Shown here piece after piece: positions 28,789 to 39,059 of a DNA stretch of 64,000 nt; positions within the stretch are counted from its first letter, which is position 1; every line of letters begins with the position of its first letter. A program made the translations under genes and the position numbers. A model generated the notes under the pieces. It had not been told where the DNA came from. It did not search any database and was given only the letters and a program-made list of their open reading frames with translations. This DNA is from Chamaelirium japonicum (taxonomy: Eukaryota > Streptophyta > Magnoliopsida > Liliales > Melanthiaceae), in NCBI GenBank assembly GCA_947650365.1, contig OX393549.1, positions 15,303,297-15,367,296 of the forward strand. The letters run 5' to 3'.

Positions 28789-29096
28789 ACAAATTTAAAA
28801 TAACAAAACAAGGATTGTTTGGGAAGATAGGACTTCCCAAGGGATTATGGTGGATATTTTATCAGTGGAATTCTTTTATAGCATGAGAGGGTTTGATAGA
28901 AACAATTGAATGCTCAATTTTAGTTTAATTCAAATGGTCAACACTAGATCGCGTGTTGCACTAAATAAATTAAACAATTTAGATGAAAAAAATAGGCTCT
29001 AATTTATCATACTTTAGGTTGGCCGAAATATTATTAAAAGGTTTGTCTTTAAACACAAGCATGAGAAAGAACGAAGAAATCTGGATTAGCAGAAGG

Positions 29097-29783
29097 CTAG
29101 AAAGCACAGACACTTCCTCAGGCCCCTCGTACCCGTGTCGGACATGTGTCGGACACCGACACTCGTTGGACACGCACTGGACATGCATGTGCCGTGTCCC
29201 ACATACTTTCGGGAGCCAAACACGACCGGACACTCGTCGGACATTCGCTGGACACACACTAGACACGACAGGTTGACGGATTGTTCGATATAGGGTCGGG
29301 TCAAGCTGCTGTGATTCAGTTTTGGCTTCAACCTATCTGATCATCTGAGGTTATAACCTCAGAGGATCAGATAGGTTGAAATCAAAACTGAATCGCATCC
29401 ATTATTTTGCACGCCATTTGAACCTGAGTGCAATTTACTTATCAGGCTGGTTGTAACGGACGGTTACGATTAATTAAGTTTTGGCTTTAATTTATCTGAT
29501 CCTCTGAGGTTTCCGATAGGTTGAAGCCAAAACAGAAACACAATCGTTCTTTTCCATACCATTTAGAGTTGTGTGCGATTCACCGATCGGGCTGAATGTT
29601 ACTAATGATTGCGATTCAAAATATATATGAATTGTAAACACACATAAAATATAAATAAATAATAATAAATTTTTTTTGTCGTGTCCCCGTCGTACCCGTG
29701 TCCTCCTTTTTTAGGATTTGCCGTGTCGGCGAACCCGTGTCGTGTCATACCCATGTCTCCGTACCAATGTCAGTGCTTCTTAG
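29097..29783. mobile_element. Non-autonomous hAT-like element, copy A
   Basis: 687 bp with terminal inverted repeats CTAGAAAGCACAGACAC and CAATGTCAGTGCTTCTTAG. It is flanked by an 8-bp duplication GCAGAAGG/GCAGAAAG (29089-29096 and 29784-29791, 7 of 8 matching). Near both ends it is built of GTGTCGGACAC-type motifs. The interior holds a large palindrome: TTTTGGCTTCAACCTATCTG at about 29319 faces CAGATAGGTTGAAATCAAAA at about 29367, with a second, looser pair at about 29485-29531. No transposase. The 8-bp duplication fits hAT. Copy B at 41.1 kb is a close relative. Confidence 0.85.
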
Positions 29784-29859
29784 GCAGAAAGAATCCTAAC
29801 GCATGCAAGAGATCACGAACCAAGCATGAGAGATCACAAACAATAATGCACACCTGAGA

Positions 29860-30165
29860 GATCATTGTTTTAATTCATTCATATAAAATAGATCTAAATT
29901 GCTAGTTTTGTACAAACTTAATCTAAATGTCATTCATACGAAACTAACTATTTCATATGAATGTAGTCATTTTAATTCATTCGTACGAAATAGATCTAAA
30001 TTGCTAGTTTCGTGCGAACTTAATTTGATATATTATTCCTACAAAACTAGCTATTTCGTACGAATGTAGCCATTCTAATTCATTTGCACGAAATAGATCT
30101 AAATTGCTAGGTTTCGTGCGAAGTTAATCTAATCTAAATTGCTAGCTTCGTGCGAACTAAATCAC
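29860..30165. repeat. Tandem repeat of about 103 bp, 3 copies
   Basis: The landmark GATCTAAATTGCTAG occurs at 29891, 29993 and 30096. Units also share TTCGTACGAAA, TTCGTGCGAACTTAAT and CGAATGTAG. Non-coding. Confidence 0.8.
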
Positions 30166-30912
30166 TCTAGTTACTGCCCAATATATGTCTAATTATCATA
30201 TTTTTCATATTTAGTCTATCGCTAACCCTAGCAAGCATCCATAGCCATCGTTTTCATTAAAATCTGATATATGCAACATTTTAAAATCTGATATTTATTA
30301 CTGCGAATAATTTTATTATATGCTGAATTCCGTTTCCATGATATTATTGCATCTTAATTTGTTAGATTTTAAGCCATGCTTTATGTTGAATGCATAGATC
30401 TTTAAAACTACATGAAATAAAATATGTTTACTGTCTTTTTGAGTTATACGGTGCTATATTGATAATTAAATCTTAGTCGTTGACCAAAGAAAAGCCCTAA
30501 AGACTTAATATTGCAGTTCGGCTTATCAGAGCCTACATCAATGATGAGATGAAAGTCCTTAAGATCTCCAATTTCTCAAAGAAGAAAAAATAACAAGATA
30601 AAAAAGATGACGAACTACCGGATTGCTTACAACGATAGCGTGTTAAAATAAATTAGATTTGAAATTAAGGATAATTGTGTCCAAAAATAATTAGGTGAGT
30701 AGGAAAGTAAAGCTAAAAGCCACCTTGGGAAAAACCTCATGCATATTATAAATTGTTACCGTTAAAAACGTATGGATTGGTTTGCAACGGTTCTCCACAT
30801 ATCCAAAACGTGTGGCTAAACTCCGTATCCCGATTACAGAGCTGAGAGATTTAGAGAGAGAGAGAGAGAGAGAGTGAGAGAGAGAAGAGCTGCTCTTTTT
30901 TCCTACACAACC
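30166..30912. promoter_or_regulatory. Upstream region and probable 5' leader of LQY1
   Basis: No gene is seen from 30166 to 30850. A TATA-like TATTATAAAT lies at about 30743-30752, 160 bp before the start codon. An ACGTGTGG element at about 30808 resembles an ACGT-core box. A GA-rich stretch (30853-30890) lies in the probable 5' leader, a common feature of plant leaders. These assignments come from position and consensus only. Confidence 0.4.
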
Positions 30913-33900
30913 ATGTCTGTGGCTCCATTTTCTCCCGGTCTCTGCTCCTCCTTCCTCCTCTCTTCTCCCCACTCAAAGCTCTGCCACCCTCTCAAACCCC
31001 CAGGGATCCAGAGACGACCCATCTCGTATCCCCGCATAAGAGCCCTCGATCTCGACCAGAACACGGTTCTCTCAGCTCATGCTCAGCTGTTGTGGGTTGT
31101 GGGTAGAGAGAGTAGCTAATGGTTCCCGTTTTTCAGGTCGTTGCCATCGCCGTCGGCGTCGCCAGCATCGCGGTCGGCATCGGAATCCCCGTCTTCTATG
31201 AGACCCAGATCAACAATGCTGTGAGTCTTGCAGAAATTCCTTTCAGACTTGATTTTTTTTGGAGAATTAGATTGGGGGTTGTATGGTTTGTGTTGCAGAG
31301 CGAAGCGCGAGAACACGCAGCCTTGCTTTCCATGTAGTGGATCCGGCGCTCGTAAGCACCCCCATTGCACAATTTTGTAGTTCCTTGAGTTGGTACCAAT
31401 CCTGTAGAAACTGGGCATTTACACTAGATCGCGTGTTCTGATTTTACCTTGATTATGGTATTTAATGGGCTATAGTTCCACCAACAACTGTTTCAGCTGA
31501 TTAAAACCACGAGCAACTTGACAAGCCTTGTACCACACAATGGACCCATCCGAGTGATTTTTGATCTTATAGACAACTAATGGGAACTTTGTCAGCAGGT
31601 AGCGAAACAAGATCCTAGGTAAGGGCTGAAGCTCCTCAGTCATAACCTGATGCTACCACTCAAGAGACTGAACCGCGTCGCGATAGGTCTGAGGCTCTTA
31701 GCAAGAGTGAATGGCTACTAGAAAATCATGAAACTATGGGGAAAGAAGTACCCAAGTCTTTCATTTGAAACTAGCTCCGTAGGTGCTGCTGAATACAAGC
31801 AATCGTAGCAGTCATCCCCAATGATAATTATGTCGTCCACATATAACAGTAGGATCGGCCAGCCCTGCAGGGATGATCGCACAAACAGAGAGTGGCCCTG
31901 ACTGCACTCGGAGTAGACAAGCTCTCTGACAGCACGACGAAATCACTCAAACCAGGCGCGAGGAGCCTGCTTGAGCCCATAAATGGCTCGACGAGACGAC
32001 ACACATGCTGAGGAGGAATACAGAGACCAGGGGGAGGATCCATGAAACGATCTAATACAGGTCACCGTAAAGAAAGGCATTCTTCACACTGTACTCGTAA
32101 GTAAAGCCACGGGCCACCACCCGAACTTTATGATACTCAACAGATCCATCAGGTTGGTGTTTGACCTTATAGATCCACTAGCAGCTGATAGACTCAACTT
32201 CAATAAGTAGCGGGACAACATCCCAGGTCTAAGTCTGCTGAAAAGCCTGAAACTCCTCATCCATGGCCTGACGTCACTGAGGAAACTGAACTGCCGTTGA
32301 GTAGGACCAGGGCTCCCGATTTGCATGCACAACAGTAAGAAAAGTAGTAAACTAGGGTGAGTAGCTACAGACGGAAGCAAAGCCAAAACGGTCAGGAGGT
32401 CCGGAGTCGTGGCTAAAGCGGCCAGGTAGGTGGCACTGGCGCTGAGGGTAGCGAGCCTGGCACGGATCTGTGGCAGAGGATGACGGAGCAGGTATAATAG
32501 GTGGAGCACCAGGAACAAGCTCATCAACAAGAAAACCAACATCTTCCGAAAAGGAAGGAAACTGAGACACAGGAGCAATCCGATGAAAGTAGAACTGAGA
32601 AAAAGGTGACAACCCGAGGAGGGGGAGAGAGGCATAGAAGTAGAGGAGGAAGCCTCAGAGGAATCCCTAGAAGAGGCGGGGGAAACAACCAGTAAGGGAG
32701 CTAGTGGAGCTGGGAAGCCGGAGGAGCCGGTGAGGAGAAAGGAGCTAGTGGAGTCGACGGAGGAGGCTCAGGTGGTGAGGATAGAGAAGAAGAAAAAACC
32801 TTGAGAAAGGTTATGATCCCGAGCCTCAGGAGAGTAGTAGGGTGTATCATTGGCAAAGGAGACGTATCAGGAGATACGCAAGTGACGAGCAACAGGGTCA
32901 TAGTAATGGTATCCCTTGTGCTCAGTGTTGATCCCAAGAATGACGCACTTGGCGGCCTGAGCAGACAGTTTCGTGCACTCATGAGGAGGAAGAAGAACAG
33001 AACATATGCACCCAAACGTGCAAAGGGGACTGTAGTCGGGGGTGGTTGAGAGGAGGCGCTCGTGAGGAGATAAGTCATCTGGAAGAACCAACGAAGGAGT
33101 GATGGTGATGAACTGGACCGAGGTAAGAAGAGCCTCAGCCCAAAAGCACCGAGGGACAAAACCGAAAGGAGGACACGAGTAGTAGCAAGAATATGATGAT
33201 GCTTTCTCTCAGCAAACACCATTCTGCTTGTGGATATGAGGACACAAATACTGAAACATCATCCCATAGGACTGGATAAGACTGCGCATAGCGGTAGAGA
33301 GATACTCAAGGACATAGTCAAATCGAAAGATCTTGATACGCCGACTAAACTGCATGTGTATCATGGATATAAAATCCTGATAGGCTTGGAGGATATTCGA
33401 ACGATGACGAAGAAGGTATACCCATGTATAAAAATTGTAATCATCCATAAAAGAGACATAATATAAAAAACTATTCATAGAGGAGAGATGAGAAGGTCCC
33501 CAAATCAGAGTGGACAAGATTAAAAGGAGCAGAACTCTGAGAAGTACTAGATGAAAAGGAAAGAGCTGCAGTTTTTGCAAGCTTGCAGTCGGTACAAGTA
33601 GATAAAGACGAAAAAGGACCACGACCTAGAGCTCCAGAATGGAGTAATCTCTGAAGTCGTGGTTTCCGATACATGACTCAGCCTCCTGTGTCATAGGTCA
33701 GCATCAGGAGAGACAGTTCCACATAAACAAGAAGATGGAGACAGAGAGTGAAGAAACTCCATCTAGTATAGTCTGCCTGTCCTATGACTTGCTCTAATCA
33801 GTCGGCTAGTAAATAGATCCTGTACAGAACAAGAAGAAGAGGTAAACATCACAGAGCAGCCAGAGTCACACAAAGCACTAATAGAAATAAGATGCATGTG

Positions 33901-34797
33901 AAGTGTGGGAGCATAAAGCACAGAGGATAAGAAGAGTTGGTTAGTGGGAGTGGAGGCTGTGGTAATAAATCCAAATTGTGAAATGACTAAGTGAGAACCA
34001 TCAGCAGTGCTGATGATCGTGGTAGGTTTATTATAGGCTAAGATACGGTGAGCAGGGAGGCATCCGGAGTCATGTGGTGTGAGGTGCCTGAGTCCAATAT
34101 CTAAACAAGAGAACTACTAGGAGAGGCAGAGAAGACCGAGGCGCTAGAAGGTCCAGGAGGAGTGGCAGAATACTGAGAGACTCTAAACTGAGTTAGTTCC
34201 TCGCGAATGGACTGTAGGATGGATACACCAATACTTCGAAATAGGTGTCGTACCCGTATCGGATACTTCCTGATACTCCGATACGGCACATATCTGATAC
34301 GCCTAGGAAGTATCGGGGCTTAAAAAAATAAAAAAAAATATTCGATACGTCGGGGATACGGGACCGATACGCCGGGGATACGGGACCGATACGTCGGGAT
34401 ACTTATGGATGGTAATGTAGTCCAAAATCCAAAAATTCGCCTCAAACACCGATCGAAACTCGACCGAAAATTCGGATATGGGTCTAAATTTTATACTTAC
34501 CATTTGCTTAATGATATCATTTATATGTTTTGTTTTTGGGATGATGCATGTGACACTGACTTTGTATTTTGTAATGGATGATGAATGTTAGCGTTTTGTA
34601 ATGGACATGAATGTGACACTTGCGTAATGTTGTTAGCGTTGCTTTTTTGTAATGAATGAATGTGACACTAGCTTCGTATTTTTTGGTTGTATTGGACGTA
34701 AATCATGTAATGAATGATGAACATGGTCATATTTAATTTCAAACTATTCATTTATTCATATTCTAGAATAAAAAATATTATATTTAATTATTAATAT

Positions 34798-34836
<39 letters not shown>

Positions 34837-36475
34837 TACAAACGTATCCCTGTCGTACCATGTATATTAGTTTTTTTAAAAATCCATATATCGTTGTATC
34901 CGTATCCTCGTATCTGTATCCCCGTATCTGTATCGGTGCTTCCTAGACTATAGGTCTCTAATCGAGACTAAAGTGACATCAACTGCAGCAATAGGAGCCG
35001 GTCGACCACGTCCACGACCTCGATCGCGGTAGGAGCCAGAGTCGTGACCTCAGTCTCTGTAGTCGTGATAAGTAGGACGCTTCTCTGGTCCAGGAGTAGC
35101 AGGTGTCCACAAAGTGGCCCGGTATTTGACAGTGGCTGTAGAACGGTCTGCAGTACGAGGCAGTAGCGGCTAGAGAAGGCATAGCGGTAGCTGGAGGTCC
35201 GGAGACTGGTGGTGGTGCAGTAACGAGTACACCCTGAAGACTGGGTGGAAGAGGTGATGCCCTAGAAGCAAGTGTACACTGCTGAGTTTCTTCAGCAACC
35301 AACTCAGCGACAGTCTCATCAAGACGTGGAAGGCTGTCCCTATGAAGAAGCTGGCCTACCAAAGCATTGAACTTAGGTCGTAGGGCAAGCGAAGAGCTGG
35401 TATAGTTAAAGATGGTCTCTATAGAGCTGGTACTTCTGAGAGCGTGACGGATCAGGAACAGGAGCAAGATCTTGAAGATCCCGCCAGTAGGACCACATCG
35501 AACAGTAGAATTACTGAACGGTCAACTCACCCTGCTATGCGGATTGAGCCTGAGTAAGAAGTTAATACTCACGTGCACCGCTTTTCTTAATGAAGCGAGC
35601 AATGAGGTGTCCCCAGATGGTGGCGACAGTGACCAGTCCAACCATGTCTCAACGGAGAGAACGATCGACAGATGCAATGAAATAGGCCTTGATGTGTTGG
35701 TCACGAGGTCGCCAAGGGCCATACTCAGCATCAGAGGAAGAATAGGAGACCGAGCCAACAAGATGGCCTCAAAGATTGCGACCCTCAAGTGTAGAGTCCC
35801 ACAGTGGCTGACCATGCCGAGCAATCAGATACCTCTTGGAGAAGGAAGTCCGTTGCGAGAGGGAGAAAATCCCACGTAATCTCATAGGGAGCCGTGTCCA
35901 GAGGCGTCCGGGGAGTCATCACCGATGAAGATGAAGCCATGGTCGAAGGCTTTTCCGAGATAATCTCCAATTAGATCAAACAAGATGGTGAAATCGAGCG
36001 AGCAGCAAGGGGATCAGAAGGTAGCGGGCGGCTCGACTACGAGAGGATCAAGGAAACGGACGGCCTGCGAGAGATAGCAGCAGGAGAAGGCTCAGGTGGC
36101 TCAGCTACAAGAGACAGATGGCAGCAAGAGAAGACTCACAATCTGAGGACACGGATGGTCTGCTGCGGGCTTGTCTGCGGGAGACAGAAGGCAGTAGGCG
36201 AAGGCTCGGCTGCGGGAGACGGCAGCAGGGGACCTCGCGATCCAGACTGGGGGTCTCGCAATTAGTACCACGCGGAGATGGTGTCCTCGTGATCCAGGCT
36301 GGTGTCTAGCGATTGGGGGGCTGATCCTGGGCTCGTGCTCCGGGTGCCTCGAGCCTTGCGATTTGGGGACGGCGTGGGATGGTGCAGGGGCTCCTCTTGC
36401 AATCAGATCGGGTGCGATCTAGGAATGGTGCAGGGTTGCAGGTGACGACCTTGCTCTGATACCATGTGACAAACC

Positions 36476-36507
<32 letters not shown>

Positions 36508-36997
36508 CAAGAGACGGCTAGGTTTTTGGAGGAGAATAGAATGAACCTCCATTCGGCCAATTGGCCGGGTTTAAATAGATAATACAAGGCAATCAGCCTC
36601 TAATGGCGATAGATGGGCGAGCATACACAATAAATACAATATCTTAACACACCTAAACTAGCATGCATAGCAATTGGTCTCTAAAAATCTTCACATTATA
36701 ATATAAAAAGAATGACAATACTTATTTACTAAAGTCTAATCATTGAAATTGTTTACTAATAATGTCAGTTTACTGCTACCAACTGAAATAGACATCTCAA
36801 TTATGGTTTGAATAGTATGTACAATATCTACAGTACGATTTTTCATAACTTGTGTAAGAGGTGCAAGCTGATTAGAAACACATGCTTAAAGTACATATTC
36901 ATAATGGATATTAGCATGCGATCATTTGTCAAACCTCAATTGTATAATAGTAAATGAACTAGAGCTTTGGTGAGTAGGTTGTGGGTTCAATTCCTTC

Positions 36998-37032
<35 letters not shown>

Positions 37033-37690
37033 CCCTCAAGTTACCAAGGAGTGCGTAGAGAAACTTCCGAGTGGGTCGGTGCGCATTCTCCGAAGGATTA
37101 GTCCGATCCCAAAGTGGATCCATTGCCCGAAAGGTTTCGGGACACCCGCCGATGTCAAAAAAAACAAAAACTAGAGAATTGAATGCTAATAGTTTAATTT
37201 TCAGAACAATGCAGGTTCTGTACGGGATCAGGTAGTGTGACAGTAGTGCTAGGTGTGGGTGAAGCTGAAGTCTCAAAATGCATCAACTGCGAAGGCGCAG
37301 GCACTTTAACCTGCACAACATGCCAAGGCACTGGGATTCAACCACGCTATCTTGATCGCAGGTAACACATTATTTGCAATTTAGTTGCAATAAATCACCT
37401 TGAAGCCACAGTAAAAATTACAAAAGTCAACCATATTCAATGTATAACATGCCTTTCATTTCTCCAAGTTGTTTTTTTTTATTAATTACCAATGCCTCTA
37501 AACTTCATTTACTAAACTGGTTGTTTAGGTTGCTTAAGATATAATTTTTCTTAAAAGTTGTTTGGTCCAACTATCTTCTGCTGGGAGAGTTGGCTTCAAA
37601 TAACGTAATAGGCAATGGGTGAATGATTGTGTGTTTACTTTCAGAAAGAATAAAGATCCCGTTGAAATGGTAAAACAAAGGTTGACATAG
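30913..37690 (+). CDS. LQY1: LQY1: chloroplast DnaJ-type zinc-finger protein for photosystem II upkeep
   Basis: A five-exon gene: 30913-31065, 31137-31220, 31306-31351 (the strong upstream acceptor would start at 31299), 37205-37361 and 37645-37690. Introns are GT-AG, and the joined exons give 162 codons with stop. Exon 1 encodes a Ser/Pro-rich transit peptide ending near RALDLDQNT. Exon 2 encodes VVAIAVGVASIAVGIGIPVF (a membrane span) and YETQINNA. Exons 3-4 carry four CXXCXGXG units: CFPCSGSG, CRFCTGSG, CINCEGAG and CTTCQGTG, all eight Cys intact, then PRYLDRR. This is the layout of Arabidopsis LQY1 (about 154 residues), a thylakoid protein-disulfide-isomerase-like factor in photosystem II repair. 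Odd points: exon 3 is out of frame at its best acceptor; intron 3 is 5853 bp and full of transposons; the last exon (KNKDP...) differs from the REFKDDD ending I remember and is the least certain. Exons 1-4 are confident. Confidence 0.88.
34219..34946. mobile_element. Non-autonomous hAT-like element, copy C, nested in copia
   Basis: 728 bp, flanked by ACTGTAGG (34211-34218) and ACTATAGG (34947-34954), an 8-bp duplication with 7 of 8 matching. The right end GTATCGGTGCTTCCTAG matches the inverted-repeat end of copies A and B. The left end (ATGGATACACCAATAC) is diverged. GATACG-type motifs replace the GTGTCGG-type motifs of A and B. An (AT)n run lies at about 34800-34831. No ORF. It interrupts the copia gag/protease region, so it arrived later. 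Confidence 0.72.
36465..36649 (-). mobile_element. 5' LTR of the intronic copia element
   Basis: 185 bp, reading TGTTAAGATATTG...GGTTTGTCACA on minus, directly followed by TGGTATCAGAGC, the initiator-methionine-tRNA type primer site. A GA/CT run (36480-36508) lies near its 3' end. No partner LTR was found toward 31.4 kb. Confidence 0.8.
36965..37168 (+). mobile_element. tRNA-derived SINE in LQY1 intron 3
   Basis: About 204 bp, flanked by a perfect 8-bp repeat AACTAGAG (36957-36964 and 37169-37176). The head has a box-B-like GGGTTCAATTCC (about 36983) preceded by a TGGTGAGTAGG box-A-like stretch. The body contains TTTCGGGACACCCGCCGATG and it ends in an A-rich tail (AAAAAAAACAAAAA). A 32-base C run (36999-37030) lies inside. 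The tail ends 28 bp before exon 4, leaving only a short branch-point and acceptor region (TGCTAAT, then TTTAATTTTCAG). Confidence 0.8.
36999..37030. repeat. Poly-C tract
   Basis: Thirty-two consecutive C on plus inside the SINE. The exact length is likely to be unreliable in the assembly. Confidence 0.9.
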
Positions 37691-38053
37691 AATTTATTGG
37701 TTTAAGTATATCCTTCAGAAACTAGAGTAGAAAATATCATGTATTTTCTGATTGGGGTGCCAGTTAGTTGGATTCAAGTACGATCCTACATGGTTGTAAG
37801 TACAAACTGGATAATTCTGAAGGAAATACTGAAATCCAATTTGTTTTTTTTTGCAATTACTGAAATCCAAATTTAGTTACAAACACATGGCAATTAGTTG
37901 GTTACATCCAAATTTGACTTCATATCGGGTCAATTAACAATCTAGGACAATCAGATTGCGGATTCCGCTTCAAACCCTAGACATAGGGTTTCCTCAGTGT
38001 CTACTCTTGTTTGCCATTCCCTAGTCTTTTCATACTCAATAAGTCTGAGGATG

Positions 38054-38092
<39 letters not shown>

Positions 38093-39059
38093 CATACCGG
38101 TCAAGAACTAGGGGTGGTGGACCAAGCTAGAACAAGCGATAGAGAGGGGGGAGGTTTCATGTCAATGGAAGAGAGACTATACTCTCAAGTCTCAAGTATA
38201 TTACAAACTTCTTGGATCGGTTATCATTATTAAAATCCATGTCCAATTTCTTCCGTGTCCATTTTGAGGATTTAAATCATCTAATGTCTTGTAATGAATC
38301 CGAACCAAAAAATTTTGGTCGGAATTGAATCAAGGTATAATATTTCGTTGTTGCTCTTTCCAAATTCTGATTTGGGTCCTTCAGTGAGATGTTTTTGGAG
38401 TAATATGCATTACTCCAAAGGCAAATCAACCTCAGATCATAACAATTATTAAACTTTGAGATTTCTATCTCAAAAAGGACGTTTATAGGTACTACCAAGT
38501 TTTGGAAGATTAACTCAAACTGTATTCAAAATTAACTATTTTACTCCTTTCGAACTAAATCAGTGTCTGCTTCATGATGATTTGATACATTCATAGCTAA
38601 GGAGCATGCAACGAGGGCCGAAACACAAGGGCTTCAAGCCTTCAAAGCCACTCAAATCAGCTTCGATTTCAATTTGAGTTCATGATTCTAAATATAGTTG
38701 GGAGTCTATGGACTTCTATCTAATTCCTGTGAGGAACTTATTTGCAAATAGATGTCGGGGACTTCTATCTATTTCTTGTGAGGGACTTATTTTCAAATAA
38801 ATGGAGGCTAAGATTTGACATCTTAAGTTGGAGTACGTGGATGGATTTGATAGATGAGTTATATCTCATGCCAATAGATGGAGGGGACTTCTATCTATTT
38901 CCTGTGAGGGACTTATTTGCAAATAGATGGAGGCGAAGATTTGACATCTTAAGTTGGAGTACATTGATGGATTTGATAGATGAGTTATATCTCATGCCAC
39001 ATCAGTAGAGAAAAATAAAATAATGCTTCAGAACGGTCGGCCTTAAACCCCATTATACT
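37691..39059. other. Non-coding, with a 130-bp tandem duplication
   Basis: No gene is recognised after LQY1. A GA run lies at 38056-38090. At 38735-39000 a block of about 130 bp is present twice in tandem (GGGACTTCTATCTATTTC, GAGGGACTTATTTGCAAATA, GATTTGACATCTTAAG), which makes the 88-residue ORF a repeat product. Confidence 0.55.

Larger units (their letters stand above)
26620..28800 (-). mobile_element. Non-LTR retrotransposon (LINE), internally deleted
   Basis: On minus, the element has an ORF1 (26959-28788) and ends at 26631-26660 with AATATATTCG and TACCTCCC, followed by a poly(A) tail (the T run at 26620-26630 on plus). No endonuclease or reverse transcriptase ORF lies between ORF1 and the tail, so almost all of ORF2 is missing. 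The 5' end near 28800 falls inside the conserved ORF1 domain and is therefore truncated, as is usual for LINE copies. I could not fix a target duplication. Confidence 0.75.
31450..36649 (-). mobile_element. Truncated Ty1/copia element inside LQY1 intron 3
   Basis: Minus-oriented, so antisense to the host gene. From its 5' end: LTR 36465-36649, primer site TGGTATCAGAGC (36453-36464 on minus), gag (about 35970-34979) with a knuckle-like HCQIPGHFVDTC block in which the first Cys is Tyr, the hAT-like insertion 34219-34946, then gag-pre-integrase and integrase (33674-32701: CTDCKLAK, LVHSDL, SFMDDYNFYTW, KQNGV then AERKHHHILATTR after a frameshift near 33215), and reverse transcriptase pieces (32300-31800: NAFLYGDL and a VDDIII active-site block). 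A second, partly duplicated copy of the early RT region (VPISC, SDGSIVWYKA) lies at 31480-31700. RNase H and the 3' LTR are missing. Many stops; not active. The short LTR suggests an Ale-like lineage. Confidence 0.82.

Noticed and set aside
30874..31337. Two separate single-exon ORFs at the LQY1 start
   Set aside because: They are exons 1 and 2 read through introns; exon phase and the LQY1 pattern show one spliced gene.
31196..31418. Minus ORFs of 67 and 100 residues opposite LQY1 exons 2-3
   Set aside because: Antisense shadows with no known domain.
28941..31440. A 17-base match (ACTAGATCGCGTG core) at 28943 and 31420
   Set aside because: Suggestive of shared repeat ends, but one match of this length in 64 kb can occur by chance and the flanks do not align.
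36965..37100. Possible tRNA gene
   Set aside because: Only box-A/box-B-like motifs, interrupted by a C run, with a SINE body, A-rich tail and target duplication; no cloverleaf.
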